A stretch of DNA of 64,000 bases from CAMLIZ01 sp040758375 (GCA_040758375.1 JBFLWE010000017.1:9306-73305), one strand, 5' to 3'. Numbered from the stretch's first letter, positions 15,903 to 25,681 are shown. A program made the numbers and translations. The notes: generated by a model not told the origin, from the letters alone.

Positions 15903-17726
15903 GTGAGCTGGCGCCCCTTCGACCCCCGCCCCTACCCGCCGATCGGGGACTACGGCCTGATCAGCGACTGCGAATCCATCGCGCTGGTCGGCTGCAACGG
16001 CTCGATCGACTGGTGCTGCATGCCGCAGATGGATGCCGACAGCAGCTTCGGCCGGCTGCTCGACTGGGCCAAAGGCGGCCATTGCAGCATCGCGCCCTCA
16101 GACGGCCCGGTGCGCGTGCAGCGCAGTTACGTCGATGGCAGCGCGGTGCTGCGCACCTGCTTCGAGGCGGCCGGCGGCCGCGTCGAGATGCACGACTTCT
16201 TCGCGATGAACGGGCACCCGCGGCGGCCGGACGGCAGCGACCATCTCGCCCGTGTGGTGCGCTGCACCGGCGGGCACATGGCCTTGCGGGTGGAAGTGGC
16301 GCCGCGCTTCGACTTCGGCGCGATCGAGCCGGACCTGCGTGCCGTCGGCCTCGGCCTGTACACCGCCTGCGGCAGCAACAAAGGGCTGCTGATCCACTGC
16401 AACGCGCCGCTGGCGGTCGACCGGGCCGGCGGCCGGCTGTTCCGCGAGCTGGCGCTGTCGCAAGGCGAAGTGCTGGAACTGTCGATCCGCTTCGTGCGGC
16501 CCGAGGCGCTGCCGCTGGCGGCGCGGCGCTGGCGGCCCGAAGACGGCCAGCTGCAGCGTCGGCTGGAGCAGACCCTGCACTGGTGGACCACCTGGGAGCG
16601 TGAGGGGTTGCGAGCCGCGCACCCCGATGCCCACACGCGGCGGTCGGCGGTGACGCTCAAGGCGCTGTGCTTCGAGCGCACCGGCGCGATCGCGGCCGCC
16701 GCCACCACCTCGCTGCCCGAATCGCCCGGCGGTGTGCGCAACTGGGATTACCGCTTCAGCTGGCTGCGCGATTCGGTGCTCGCGGTGCGGGCGCTGCATG
16801 CGCTGGGTTTCGTGCGCGAGGCCGATCGCTTTCGCGCCTTCATCGAGCGCAGTGCCGCCGGCAACGCCGGCCAGCTGCAGCTGATGTACGGCGTGGACGG
16901 GCGCCGGCGCCTCACCGAGGTGGCGCTCGATCACCTGGAGGGCTGGCGCGGCGCGCGCCCGGTGCGCGTGGGCAACGCGGCCGCGCGCCAGAACCAGCTC
17001 GACATCTACGGCAGCCTGCTCGAGCTGGCCTGGCTGTCGCACGCAGACGAGCCCATCGACCCCAGCTACTGGGAGTTCCTGGTCGATGCGGTCGACATCG
17101 CCTGCAGCCGCTGGCGCGAACCCGACCACGGCATCTGGGAGATGCGCGATGCGCCGCGCCATTTCGTGCATTCGAAGGCGATGTGCTGGGTGGCGGCGGA
17201 CCGCGGCCTGCGGCTGGCGCAGCGGCACGGCCTGCCGGCCCCGGCACCGCGCTGGCAGGCCGCACAGGCCGAGATCCGGCAGGCTATCGACCGCCACGGC
17301 TACGACGCTGGCCGCGGCGTCTTCGTCCAGGCCTTCGGCGAGCCGCACCCGGATGCCTCGCTGCTGCTGCTGCCGCAGTTCGGCTACCTGCGCCACGACG
17401 ACCCGCGCATGGTGCGAACCGCCGACTGGATCCGGCAAGAACTCGAGCGTGGCGGCCTGCTGCTGCGCTACGACCGCCCCGACGGCCTGCGCGATCCGGA
17501 AGGCGCGTTCCTGCCCTGCAGCTTCTGGCTGGCCGAGTGCCTGGCCGGCCAGGGGCGCCGCGCCGAGGCGCTGCGCTGGTACGGGCGGGCCTGCGCCTGC
17601 GCCAACGACCTGGGCCTGTTCCCCGAGGAGTTCGCGCACGACGGCAGCGGGATGCTGGGGAACTTTCCGCAATTGCTGACGCACCTGTCGCAGGTCACCG
17701 CGCGACTGGCGATCGACGGGCCGTGA
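15903..17726 (+). CDS. Glycoside hydrolase family 15 (glucoamylase/trehalase-like)
   Basis: About 607 residues. N-terminal beta-sandwich (PIGDYGLISDCESIALVGCNGSIDW is the hallmark of bacterial GH15 proteins) followed by an (alpha/alpha)6 barrel with GVRNWDYRFSWLRDSVLA and the late EEF segment near the general-base glutamate. Members cleave alpha-glucosides, including trehalose and maltooligosaccharides. GTG at 15903 has GAGG 8 nt upstream; ATG at 15858 has no RBS and would add 15 residues. The stop overlaps the next start (GTGATG), so the membrane protein is translationally coupled. Confidence 0.87.
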   Translation: MSWRPFDPRPYPPIGDYGLISDCESIALVGCNGSIDWCCMPQMDADSSFGRLLDWAKGGHCSIAPSDGPVRVQRSYVDGSAVLRTCFEAAGGRVEMHDFFAMNGHPRRPDGSDHLARVVRCTGGHMALRVEVAPRFDFGAIEPDLRAVGLGLYTACGSNKGLLIHCNAPLAVDRAGGRLFRELALSQGEVLELSIRFVRPEALPLAARRWRPEDGQLQRRLEQTLHWWTTWEREGLRAAHPDAHTRRSAVTLKALCFERTGAIAAAATTSLPESPGGVRNWDYRFSWLRDSVLAVRALHALGFVREADRFRAFIERSAAGNAGQLQLMYGVDGRRRLTEVALDHLEGWRGARPVRVGNAAARQNQLDIYGSLLELAWLSHADEPIDPSYWEFLVDAVDIACSRWREPDHGIWEMRDAPRHFVHSKAMCWVAADRGLRLAQRHGLPAPAPRWQAAQAEIRQAIDRHGYDAGRGVFVQAFGEPHPDASLLLLPQFGYLRHDDPRMVRTADWIRQELERGGLLLRYDRPDGLRDPEGAFLPCSFWLAECLAGQGRRAEALRWYGRACACANDLGLFPEEFAHDGSGMLGNFPQLLTHLSQVTARLAIDGP

Positions 17727-18454
17727 TGCACCCCCTTCCCGCTCTTCTGGCGTTGGCTGCGTTCATCGCGGTCCACCTGTTGATCGGCCGCATGCGCTTC
17801 CTGCGCGCCATCCCGCGCAGCCGTTGGCTGTCGGCGGCCGGCGGCGTGTCGGTGGCCTACGTGTTCCTGCAGCTGCTGCCGGAGCTGCATCAAGGGCAGC
17901 GCGTGTTGGCCGGTGCTTCGCCGGTGCGCGCCTTCGCGGAGCACCATGCGTACCTCGTCGCGCTGGCCGGCCTGTCGGCGTTCTACGGCCTCGAACGCCT
18001 GGCCGTCTCCTCGCGCCGGCACCGCGGCGCGCAAGGAACCGGCACGACGTCGACCGGCGTGTTCTGGCTGCACATCGGTGCCTTTGCGTCCTACAACGCA
18101 CTCGTGGGCTACCTGCTGGCGCAGCGCGAGGATCATGGGCCGCGGGACCTGGCCTTGTACGCGCTGGCGATGGCGCTGCACTTCGTCGTCGCCGACCACG
18201 GGCTGCGCGAGCACCATCGCGACCGCTACGACCGCATCGGCCGCTGGCTGCTCGGCGCCGCCGCGGCGCTGGGCTGGGCCGCCGGGCTGTCGATGCGGGT
18301 GGAAGAAGCGCTGCTGGCGGTGTTCGTGGCCTTCCTGTCCGGCGGCATCGTCCTCAATGTGCTGAAGGAGGAGCTGCCCGAGGAAAGGGAAAGCCGCTTC
18401 TCGGCCTTTCTGGCCGGCGCGTCAGCGTATGCGCTGGTCATCCTGATGCGCTGA
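17726..18454 (+). CDS. Multi-pass membrane protein of unknown function
   Basis: 242 residues with about seven hydrophobic helices. Visible features are GGVSVAYVFLQLLPELHQ in the second helix, HIGAFASYNALVGYLL in the middle and a conserved-looking FVAFLSGGIVLNVLKEELPEE near the end; the last is reminiscent of ZIP-type transporters, but I cannot assign the family. One-nt overlap with the GH15 gene indicates coupled expression. The E/H-rich loop ADHGLREHHRDRYDR could bind a metal. Confidence 0.6.
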   Translation: MHPLPALLALAAFIAVHLLIGRMRFLRAIPRSRWLSAAGGVSVAYVFLQLLPELHQGQRVLAGASPVRAFAEHHAYLVALAGLSAFYGLERLAVSSRRHRGAQGTGTTSTGVFWLHIGAFASYNALVGYLLAQREDHGPRDLALYALAMALHFVVADHGLREHHRDRYDRIGRWLLGAAAALGWAAGLSMRVEEALLAVFVAFLSGGIVLNVLKEELPEERESRFSAFLAGASAYALVILMR

Positions 18455-18504
18455 ACCGCGGGTGCCGCCAGGCGGCGGGCTTGTGCCTTGCTGGGCCATC
18501 CTCG

Positions 18505-19533
18505 GTGTTCAAGCAGTTCTCCCCCTGGCTCAACCTCGCCTTCCTGGCGGCCTCAGCGCTTGCGGTGTGGTGGGCGGGCACGCGGCTGGCGCGGCATGCG
18601 GACGAGCTGGCACGCAAGACCGGCCTCGGCCGCGCGGTGCTGGGCCTGCTGTTGCTGGGCGGCATGACCTCGCTGCCTGAGCTCGCAGTGGCGGTCACCG
18701 CAACACTCGGCGGCGCGCCGCTGCTGACGATCAACGACGTGCTCGGCAGCGCAGCGATCAACGTGGTGATCCTCGCGCTGGCCGACGCGGTGTACGGGCG
18801 CAGCGCGCTGACGGCCACGCCGACGAACCCGCAGGTGCTGCTGCAGGGTTCGCTGTCGGCCACCTTGCTGGCGCTGATACCGGCGGCGGTGCTGGTGGGC
18901 GACGTGGCGCTGCTGGGCCTGGGCGCCTGGAGCTGGGCGCTGCTGGCCGCCTATGGCCTCGCGACCTGGATCGTCTCGAAGGCGAAGAACATGCACTCAT
19001 GGGTGCCCGATCCCCAGGGTCCCCGACACGACGAGCCACCCGAGCCGGGCGAGCCACGCAGCTCGCGTGCCCGGCTGCTGGCCCGCATCGGCTCGATGGG
19101 TGCCGTCATCCTGGCCGCGGGCTTCGTGTTGGCGCAAAGTGCCGAGGCGATCGCGCAGCAAAGCGGCCTGGGCCACAGCTTCGTGGGCGCGGTGCTGCTC
19201 GGGCTGTGCACTTCGCTGCCGGAAGTGAGCACGGTGATCGCCGCAGTGCGCATGGGCCGCTACGAGATGGCCATCGGCGACGTCTTCGGCACCAACTTGT
19301 TCAACGTGACCATCCTGGTGCTGGTGGATGCGCTGCATCCCGGTCCGCCGGTGTTGCCCGCCGCCGGCGCCTTTGCCGCCTTCGCCGCGCTGCTGGCCTT
19401 GTTGCTGACGCTGCTGTTCCTGATCGGCGCGATCGAGCGGCGCGACCGCACGGTGTGGCGCATGGGCGTCGACTCGCTGGCCGCGCTGGCCCTGTACGCG
19501 GCCGGCCTGATGGTGCTGTACCAACTGCGTTGA
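18505..19533 (+). CDS. Na+/Ca2+ exchanger-family antiporter
   Basis: 342 residues. Two inverted alpha-repeats typical of the CaCA superfamily are evident: GGMTSLPELAVAVTA...INDVLGSAAINVV in the first half and GLCTSLPEVSTVIAAV...IGDVFGTNLFNV in the second. The acidic residues in SLPE of each repeat are the ion-binding positions. Expected inner-membrane location, exporting Ca2+ against Na+ or H+. GTG at 18505 is the most plausible start because no ATG precedes the first helix; a TTG at 18481 is an alternative. Confidence 0.85.
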   Translation: MFKQFSPWLNLAFLAASALAVWWAGTRLARHADELARKTGLGRAVLGLLLLGGMTSLPELAVAVTATLGGAPLLTINDVLGSAAINVVILALADAVYGRSALTATPTNPQVLLQGSLSATLLALIPAAVLVGDVALLGLGAWSWALLAAYGLATWIVSKAKNMHSWVPDPQGPRHDEPPEPGEPRSSRARLLARIGSMGAVILAAGFVLAQSAEAIAQQSGLGHSFVGAVLLGLCTSLPEVSTVIAAVRMGRYEMAIGDVFGTNLFNVTILVLVDALHPGPPVLPAAGAFAAFAALLALLLTLLFLIGAIERRDRTVWRMGVDSLAALALYAAGLMVLYQLR

Positions 19534-19543
19534 GGAAAGCGTG

Positions 19544-20548
19544 ATGACGGCATCCGAACGACAAGACGGCGCGCCGGTCGTCGTGATCACCGGGGCGTCT
19601 GCCGGCATCGGGCGCGCGATCGCCCGGGAGTTTGCCCGCCACGGCTGGCGCGTCGGGCTGCTGGCTCGCGGTCGCGACGGGCTGGAGGGTGCACGCGCCG
19701 ATATCGAGCGCCTGGGCGGACAGGCGCTCGTGTTGCAGTCCGACGTGGCCGACGAGGCGCAGGTGGAGGCGGCGGCCACGCAGGTGGAGCGGCAATGGGG
19801 CCGCATCGACGTGTGGGTGAACAACGCGATGGCGACGATCTTCGCGCCGCTGATGGAGGTGCCGCGCGACGATTTCGTGCGCGCCACCGAGGTCACCTAC
19901 CTCGGCGCGGTATGGGGCACGCGGGCAGCCCTGCGGCACATGAAGCGGCGCGATGCCGGCACCATCGTGCAGGTGGGTTCCGCCCTGGCCTACCGATCGA
20001 TCCCGCTGCAGGCGCCGTACTGCGCGGCCAAGGCAGCGCTGCGCGGCTTCACCGACTCGCTGCGCTGCGAACTGGCCCACGAAGGCAGCCGCATCCACGT
20101 GACGATGGTGCAGCTGGCCGCGTTCAACACGCCGCAATTCGAATGGGGCCGCACACGCATGCCCGGGCGCCCGCGGCCGATGGGCAAGATCTTCCAGCCC
20201 GAGATCGCCGCGCGCGCGGTGTACTGGGCCGCCACCCACCGGCGGCGCGAGCTGTGGGTGGGCTGGCCGGCGGCGCAGGCCATCCTCGGCACGCGGGTGA
20301 TGCCGGGCTTCCTCGACCGCCTGCTCGGCGCGCGCGCGGTGGCCGGCCAGCAATCCGACGAGCCGCTGCCGCCGGACCGGCACGACAACCTGTGGACGCC
20401 AGTGCCCGGCGACCACGGCGCCCACGGCCGCTTCGACGCCCAGGCCCGGTCGCGCAGCGCCCAGCTCTGGCTGGCCACGCACCGCACGCCGGTCGTCGCC
20501 GTGGTGCTGCTGGGCGCCTGGCTTGCACTGTGGTTCGCGGCCCGCTGA
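19544..20548 (+). CDS. SDR oxidoreductase with C-terminal membrane anchor
   Basis: 334 residues of the classical short-chain dehydrogenase family: TGASAGIG near residue 17, NNA (about 93), active-site GSALAY with YCAAK. The last ~20 residues (VVAVVLLGAWLALWFAA) form a single hydrophobic helix, so the enzyme is probably tethered to the inner membrane. ATG at 19544 follows GAGGAAAGC; a GTG lies immediately before it. The upstream antiporter stop is 10 nt away, suggesting one transcript. Confidence 0.87.
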   Translation: MTASERQDGAPVVVITGASAGIGRAIAREFARHGWRVGLLARGRDGLEGARADIERLGGQALVLQSDVADEAQVEAAATQVERQWGRIDVWVNNAMATIFAPLMEVPRDDFVRATEVTYLGAVWGTRAALRHMKRRDAGTIVQVGSALAYRSIPLQAPYCAAKAALRGFTDSLRCELAHEGSRIHVTMVQLAAFNTPQFEWGRTRMPGRPRPMGKIFQPEIAARAVYWAATHRRRELWVGWPAAQAILGTRVMPGFLDRLLGARAVAGQQSDEPLPPDRHDNLWTPVPGDHGAHGRFDAQARSRSAQLWLATHRTPVVAVVLLGAWLALWFAAR

Positions 20549-20735
20549 ATGCCCCGCACACCCTGAGCGTGCATTCCAGCAGCCGCCCTTGGCCCGCCCC
20601 GAAAGCAAACGGCGCACCCGTCGCGGCCGCGGTAGCCGCCGCTTGTGCACGCGCCGCCGCAGGCGTACGCTGCGCCAACCACCACTGTCGCCAGCGAGGC
20701 TGCTCGCACAGTCTCGCCGAAAGGAGAGACTTGCC

Positions 20736-22799
20736 ATGCCGAGCTCAAGCACTGGTGGCGCCACCAGCGCCACCACCGCCCTGCGCACGCTCGCCCTCGT
20801 GGGCCCGGCCGCCGCAGGAAAAACCAGCCTCGCGGAGGCGCTGCTCGCCAAAGCCGGGGCGATCGGCGCGGCGGGCAGCCTCGAAAGAGGCTCCACCGTC
20901 AGCGACTTCGACCCCCTCGAACGCCGCATGCAGCACTCGCTGAATGCGGCGTTGATGCATCTGGGGCACGGCGACACGCGCATCCACCTGATCGACACGC
21001 CGGGCGCGCCCGACTTCCTGGGCCAGTCGCTGCCGGCACTGGAAGCGGTGGAGACCGCCGCGGTGGTGGTGAGCGCCACCACCGGCATCGAGATGATGGT
21101 CACGCGCATGATGGACTGGTCGGCCAAGCGCCACCTGTGCCGCATGATCGTCGTGAACAAGATCGACGCGCAGGGCATCGACCTGCCCGCGCTGCTGGAG
21201 CAGCTGCGCGAGGCCTTCGGCAAGGAATGCCTGCCGCTGAACCTGCCGGCCGACGGCGGCAGCCGGGTGGTGGACTGCTTCTACAACCGCGAGGGCACGG
21301 CCGACTTCTCCTCGGTGGACGCGGCGCACCGCGCGCTGGTGGAGCAGGTGGTCGAGGTGGACGCCGGTTTCGTCGAGCGCTACCTGAACGACGGCGATGT
21401 CGATGCCAGCGAGTTGCACGCGCCGCTGGAGCAGGCGCTGCGCGAGGGCCACCTGATCCCGGTGTGCTTCGTCTCGGCGCGCAACGGCGCGGGCGTGGCC
21501 GAGCTGCTGGACGTGATCGTCAAGCTGCTGCCCAACCCGACCGAGGGCAACCCGCCGGAGTTCCTCAACGGCGAAGGGCCCGAGGCGCAGCCTATGACCG
21601 CCGAGCCCGACCCGGCCAAGCATGTGCTGGCGCACGTGTTCAAGGTCACGGTCGATCCGTACGTGGGCAAGATGGGCATCTTCCGCGTGCACCAGGGCAC
21701 GGTCACCAAGGACTCGCAGCTGTACGTGGGCGACGGCCGCAAGCCTTTCAAGGCGGGCCACCTGTTCATGCTGCAGGGCAAGGACCACGTCGAGGTGCCC
21801 AAGGCGCTGCCGGGCGACATCGTGGCGGTGGCCAAGGTGGAGGAGCTGCACTACGACGCGGTGCTGCACGATGCGGCGGAAGACGACCACATCCACCTGA
21901 AGCCGCTGGAGTTCCCGGTGCCGGTGCACGGCCTGGCGATAGAACCCAAGCGCCACGGCGACGAGCAGCGCATGTGGGAGATCCTGCAGAAGCTGGTGGA
22001 CGAAGACCCGTGCCTGAAGGTCGAGCACGTGGCCACCACCAACGAGACCATCGTCTATGGCCTGGGCGAGTTGCACCTGCGCGTGCTGCTGGAGCGGCTG
22101 CGCGAGGTGTACAAGTTCGACGTCAACACCCGGCCGCCGCGCATCGCCTACCGCGAGACCGTCACCGCACCCGCCGAAGGCCACCACCGCCACAAGAAGC
22201 AGACCGGCGGCGCAGGGCAGTTCGGCGAGGTGTTCCTGAAGATCGAGCCGCTGCCGCGCGGCGCGGGCTTCGAGTTCGTGGACCAGGTCAAGGGCGGCGC
22301 GATCCCCAACCAGTTCATCCCCGCGGTGGAAAAGGGCGTGCGCGAGGCCATGGCCGGCGGCGTGATCGCGGGCTACCCGATGGTGGACCTGCGCTGCATC
22401 GTGTTCGACGGCAAGAGCCACAGCGTGGACAGCAAGGAGATCGCCTTCGTCACGGCGGGCAAGAAGGCCTTCATCGCGGCGGTGAAGGAGGCGCGGCCGA
22501 TCGTGCTGGAGCCGATCGTCAACATCGAGATCACCGCGCCAGACGCGGCGATGGGCGACATCACCGGCGACTTGTCAGCCAAGCGCGGCATGGTCAGCGG
22601 CACCGCCAACGGCCCGGCCAGCACGATGATCGTGCGCGGCCAGGCGCCGCTGTCGGAGCTGTCGGGCTACCAGAGCCGGCTCAATGCCATGACCAGCGGC
22701 CAGGGACGCTACACGATCGAGTTCTCGCACTACGACCCGGTGCCACCCAACATGCAGCAGCAGCTGGTGGGGCAGTACAAGGTGAAGGAGGAGGAGTAG
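20736..22799 (+). CDS. EF-G-like translational GTPase (FusA2 type)
   Basis: 687 residues with all five EF-G domains. GTPase motifs are G1 GPAAAGKTS, G3 DTPG, G4 NKID and G5 SAR. The G1 loop and the switch I region differ from true EF-G (which has AHIDAGKTT and RGITI), so this is a diverged paralogue, not the main elongation factor. Domain IV keeps SVDSKEIAFVTAGKKAF, and the C-terminal domain has RGMVSGT. Function of this subfamily is poorly defined; ribosome binding is likely. AAGGAGAG (20721-20728) precedes the ATG. Confidence 0.85.
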   Translation: MPSSSTGGATSATTALRTLALVGPAAAGKTSLAEALLAKAGAIGAAGSLERGSTVSDFDPLERRMQHSLNAALMHLGHGDTRIHLIDTPGAPDFLGQSLPALEAVETAAVVVSATTGIEMMVTRMMDWSAKRHLCRMIVVNKIDAQGIDLPALLEQLREAFGKECLPLNLPADGGSRVVDCFYNREGTADFSSVDAAHRALVEQVVEVDAGFVERYLNDGDVDASELHAPLEQALREGHLIPVCFVSARNGAGVAELLDVIVKLLPNPTEGNPPEFLNGEGPEAQPMTAEPDPAKHVLAHVFKVTVDPYVGKMGIFRVHQGTVTKDSQLYVGDGRKPFKAGHLFMLQGKDHVEVPKALPGDIVAVAKVEELHYDAVLHDAAEDDHIHLKPLEFPVPVHGLAIEPKRHGDEQRMWEILQKLVDEDPCLKVEHVATTNETIVYGLGELHLRVLLERLREVYKFDVNTRPPRIAYRETVTAPAEGHHRHKKQTGGAGQFGEVFLKIEPLPRGAGFEFVDQVKGGAIPNQFIPAVEKGVREAMAGGVIAGYPMVDLRCIVFDGKSHSVDSKEIAFVTAGKKAFIAAVKEARPIVLEPIVNIEITAPDAAMGDITGDLSAKRGMVSGTANGPASTMIVRGQAPLSELSGYQSRLNAMTSGQGRYTIEFSHYDPVPPNMQQQLVGQYKVKEEE

Positions 22800-22836
22800 C
22801 GCGCGGGCCGCCGTACTCAGCGACCGGGGGCCGACA

Positions 22837-23313
22837 TCACACCTCGCCCAGCCAGTAGTCCACGCCGTCGCTGGCGCGGCTGAGGTGGCGCACGCCTTCG
22901 CCAAAGGCGCCGATCTTGCCCGAGTCGGGGTAGCCGCACACCTCGGCCGGGGCCTGCGTGCTGATCGACAGGTAGGCCAGTTCCTGATCGGAGTCGTTGA
23001 CGATCTGGTGCGCGGTCTCGGGCCCGCCGGTGGGGCAGCAGATCACGTCGCCGGCGCGGATCTGGCGCGTTTCGCTGCCGTAGCGCAGCGTGCCGCTGCC
23101 GCGCAGGATGAAGAACATCTCCTCCTCCGCGGCATGGCAGTGGAACGGGCACGATCGTTTGCCCGGCGGGACCACGTCGTAGGAGTAGCCCAGGTCCTTG
23201 GCGCCCAGCAGCTGCCCGATGCGGGCGCTGCGGCTTTCGTAGTGCTCGCCCTTGGTGAAGTGCTCGAGCTTCAGTTGGTCGAGGTTGACGACCTTGGAGT
23301 CGATGGTTCCCAT
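22837..23313 (-). CDS. Cupin-fold protein
   Basis: 158 residues with a complete single cupin barrel: motif 1 HCHAAEEEMFFILRGSGTL and motif 2 AGDVICCPTGGPETAHQI. The three histidines and glutamate expected to bind a metal are present, so it may be a metal-dependent isomerase, dioxygenase or sugar-binding protein; substrate is not deducible. Convergent with the EF-G-like gene and followed upstream, same strand, by a SRPBCC protein 33 nt away. Confidence 0.8.
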   Translation of the reverse strand: MGTIDSKVVNLDQLKLEHFTKGEHYESRSARIGQLLGAKDLGYSYDVVPPGKRSCPFHCHAAEEEMFFILRGSGTLRYGSETRQIRAGDVICCPTGGPETAHQIVNDSDQELAYLSISTQAPAEVCGYPDSGKIGAFGEGVRHLSRASDGVDYWLGEV

Positions 23314-23346
23314 GCGACATGGTTCTCCGATGTGTTGCGATGCGCG

Positions 23347-23937
23347 CTACCGGTGCGGTGCCGCTGCGCGGCGCTTGTTCAGTTGCTCCAGCCAGGCCGT
23401 CCAGTCCATGGGCCCGCTTTCGAAGCGCTTTTTCAGGTTGCCCAGCACGTTGCCCCAGGCGCGGTCGAAGTAGGCATAGGCCTTGTCCCACTCGCCGCCT
23501 TCGCCCCAGCCGGTGTGATGCAGGCTCACGCGCGTGCGTGCCGCGTCCACCGGCTCGAAGCGCACCACCACGAAGGTGCGTTGCGCCCTCGCCTCCGGCA
23601 GGCTGGGCGGTGCATTCCAGTCGAAGGAGATCATCTTCTTCGGTTGCAGCGCCATGAAACGCATGTCGTCGGCGCCCTTCATGCCCGGCTCGGCGCCCGG
23701 GTCGATGTGGATGTGGAACGCGCCGCCCACGCGCGGCTCGATCTTCGCGTCCGGCGCGAAGAAGCTGGTGATGCCCTCTCGCGTGGTCCAGGCCGCCCAG
23801 GCCTCGTCGAGCGTGGCGGCGATGTCCACCTGCTTGTCGATGCTGCGCTCGCCACCCATGGCAAGCGACGCCGCGATGCACAGCGCCATGCCGACGAAAA
23901 ACCTTCTCGCCCCTGCCGGATCACTGATGCGGACCAT
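23347..23937 (-). CDS. SRPBCC/AHSA1-like protein with signal peptide
   Basis: 196 residues. An N-terminal signal-like stretch (FFVGMALCIAASLAMG, about 13-28) precedes an AHSA1/START-type domain with VDIAATLDEAWAAWTTREGITSFF and a final TGWGEGGEWDKAYAYFDRAW, the signature of this family. A periplasmic START-type protein is uncommon, since most relatives are cytosolic. Probably binds a small hydrophobic ligand. ATG 23937 follows GGAGGCATC. Confidence 0.78.
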   Translation of the reverse strand: MVRISDPAGARRFFVGMALCIAASLAMGGERSIDKQVDIAATLDEAWAAWTTREGITSFFAPDAKIEPRVGGAFHIHIDPGAEPGMKGADDMRFMALQPKKMISFDWNAPPSLPEARAQRTFVVVRFEPVDAARTRVSLHHTGWGEGGEWDKAYAYFDRAWGNVLGNLKKRFESGPMDWTAWLEQLNKRRAAAPHR

Positions 23938-24020
23938 GATGCCTCCTGCCATGCCGTCAAGGCCGGCATGATCGGGCCGCAGCCGGCGCGCCGTCAACGG
24001 CACGCTGCTGCCGTGGGGCT

Positions 24021-24857
24021 TCAGCGCTTGCGCAGGATCACCAGCGCAATGCCGCCGAGCACGGCCGCTGCAGCCGCCACGAGCCGCAGCGTGAGCGCTT
24101 CGCCCAGCAGCACGCTGCCGCCCAGCGCGGCGAGCACGGGCACGCTGAGCTGGACCGTGGCCGCTGCGGTGGCCTTGAGCCCCGGCAGCGCGGTGTACCA
24201 GATCGCGTAGCCCAGGCCCGAAGTGAGTGCGCCGCTGGCCACCGCATACAGCAGGCCCGGCACGTCCCACGCCCACTGCCCCATGCCCAGCACCCACAGC
24301 CCCAGGCCGAACGGCACCGCGCGCAGGAAGTTGCCGGCCGTGGCACAGGTGGGGTCGCCGCCCTGGCGACCGCGCAACGAATACACGCCCCAGGCGATGC
24401 CGGCGCCGATCATCAGCGCCGAGCCCCACGGCGGCGGCGCTTGCAGGCCAGGCAGCAGCAAGGCCACCAAGCCGCCCAGCGCGAGCAGCAGGCCGCCGGT
24501 CTGCCGCGCATCGAGGCGCTCGCCGCTCCAGAGCCCGCGGCCGATCATCGTGGCCTGCACGGCGCCGAACAACAGCAGCGCGCCGGTGCCCGCCGGCAGG
24601 GCCAGGTAGGCATAGGAAAAGCCGGCCGCGTAGGCAAACAATGCCAGCGCCGAACCCCAGCTGCCCAACGGGCGCTCGCCCCGTTGGCGCACGATCAGCC
24701 ACAACACCAGCGCGCCGGACGCCAGCCTCACGCCGGTGAAGCTGGCTGCGTCGATGGCGGTGGTCTTCAGCGCCAGGCGGCACAGCAGCGAATTGCCGGC
24801 GAAGGCCAGCATCGCCAGCGCGGTGAGCAGCAGAATCCGGGGACGCGGTGCATGCAT
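24021..24857 (-). CDS. EamA/DMT-family exporter
   Basis: 278 residues with ten predicted membrane helices in two five-helix EamA repeats. Each half shows the typical N-terminal pattern (NSLLCRLALKTTAIDAASFTGVRL in the first, SALMIGAGIAWGVYSL in the second). Family members export metabolites or amino acids. Substrate is unknown and there is no informative neighbour. Confidence 0.83.
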   Translation of the reverse strand: MHAPRPRILLLTALAMLAFAGNSLLCRLALKTTAIDAASFTGVRLASGALVLWLIVRQRGERPLGSWGSALALFAYAAGFSYAYLALPAGTGALLLFGAVQATMIGRGLWSGERLDARQTGGLLLALGGLVALLLPGLQAPPPWGSALMIGAGIAWGVYSLRGRQGGDPTCATAGNFLRAVPFGLGLWVLGMGQWAWDVPGLLYAVASGALTSGLGYAIWYTALPGLKATAAATVQLSVPVLAALGGSVLLGEALTLRLVAAAAAVLGGIALVILRKR

Positions 24858-24892
24858 GGCCCGCCAGGGTAGCAGGCGCGCCCGCTTGCGGC

Positions 24893-25681
24893 TCAGTCCT
24901 TCATGTACCAGTCTTCAGCGATCTGCAAGATGTTGCCGTCGATGAAGAAGAACACCTTGCCGCTGTTGCCGCCGTCCACGCTGAGCGTGATGCCGTAGCC
25001 CTCGACGCGGTAGGTGCCGGTCTGGTCGGCGCTGCCCGATCCGCCCACGAAGAGATGGCCCAGGGTGTTGGCGTAGGTGTTCAGGCGCGACGCGGTGAAG
25101 GTGCCGTCGGGCTTGAACTCGAACGTGGCCTGCGAGCACATCGCCAGGTAGCACGAGTACGAGGTGTACGAGCCGTCCAGGCGCACATCGCCTTGCGGCG
25201 CCATCGGTGTGTAGGGCTTGTCGCCGATGGTCCAGCCCTGCGCGGTCTTGCTGATCGGCTCGGGCGCCGCGGCACCGATGGTGATCTGGCCGTTGCTGAT
25301 GCTGTAGGCGGCGCACAGGTCGTTGCCGCTCGCATCCTGGCTGGGCGCGGTGCATTGCACGGCCGCATAGTCTGGCGTGGGCGGGCCCACATAGACCAGC
25401 CCGTTGTCGAAGAACTTGGCGTAGGTGTATTTGAAGAGGTCGTAGTAGTAGATGAAGCCTTGCGGGTCGGTGAACGGAACGCGTTCCTGCGTCCAGCTCC
25501 AGTAGACGCCGCTCGGATGCTCGCCCTGCGGCGACGGGTTGGAAGGCGGGTTGCCGGCGGCAGGCGGCGGCGTCGTGCTGTCGCCTTCCGAACCACCGTC
25601 ACCACCGCCGCCGCATGCGGCAAGCAAAGACATCAGCGCCGCGCCGGCGCATCGGCCCAGGGCCGAACGGATTGCAGTCAT
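24893..25681 (-). CDS. Lipoprotein of unknown function (262 aa)
   Basis: A type II signal ends in LLAACGGGG, so Cys 23 is expected to be lipidated. A Gly/Ser/Pro-rich linker (24-58) follows and then a predominantly beta region with a repeating DGSYTSYSCYL / PDGTFTASRL pattern, suggesting a small beta-barrel or sandwich. The CGGGG-linker resembles the lipoprotein at 26537-27541. Together with the DUF6683-like genes these form an alternating series next to the T3SS genes. Confidence 0.7.
   Translation of the reverse strand: MTAIRSALGRCAGAALMSLLAACGGGGDGGSEGDSTTPPPAAGNPPSNPSPQGEHPSGVYWSWTQERVPFTDPQGFIYYYDLFKYTYAKFFDNGLVYVGPPTPDYAAVQCTAPSQDASGNDLCAAYSISNGQITIGAAAPEPISKTAQGWTIGDKPYTPMAPQGDVRLDGSYTSYSCYLAMCSQATFEFKPDGTFTASRLNTYANTLGHLFVGGSGSADQTGTYRVEGYGITLSVDGGNSGKVFFFIDGNILQIAEDWYMKD

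Noticed and set aside
11950..15906. A 1318-codon plus-strand open frame
   Set aside because: It overlaps the epimerase fusion in another frame and the TPP enzyme in antisense; Arg/Ala/Gly-rich and without domains.
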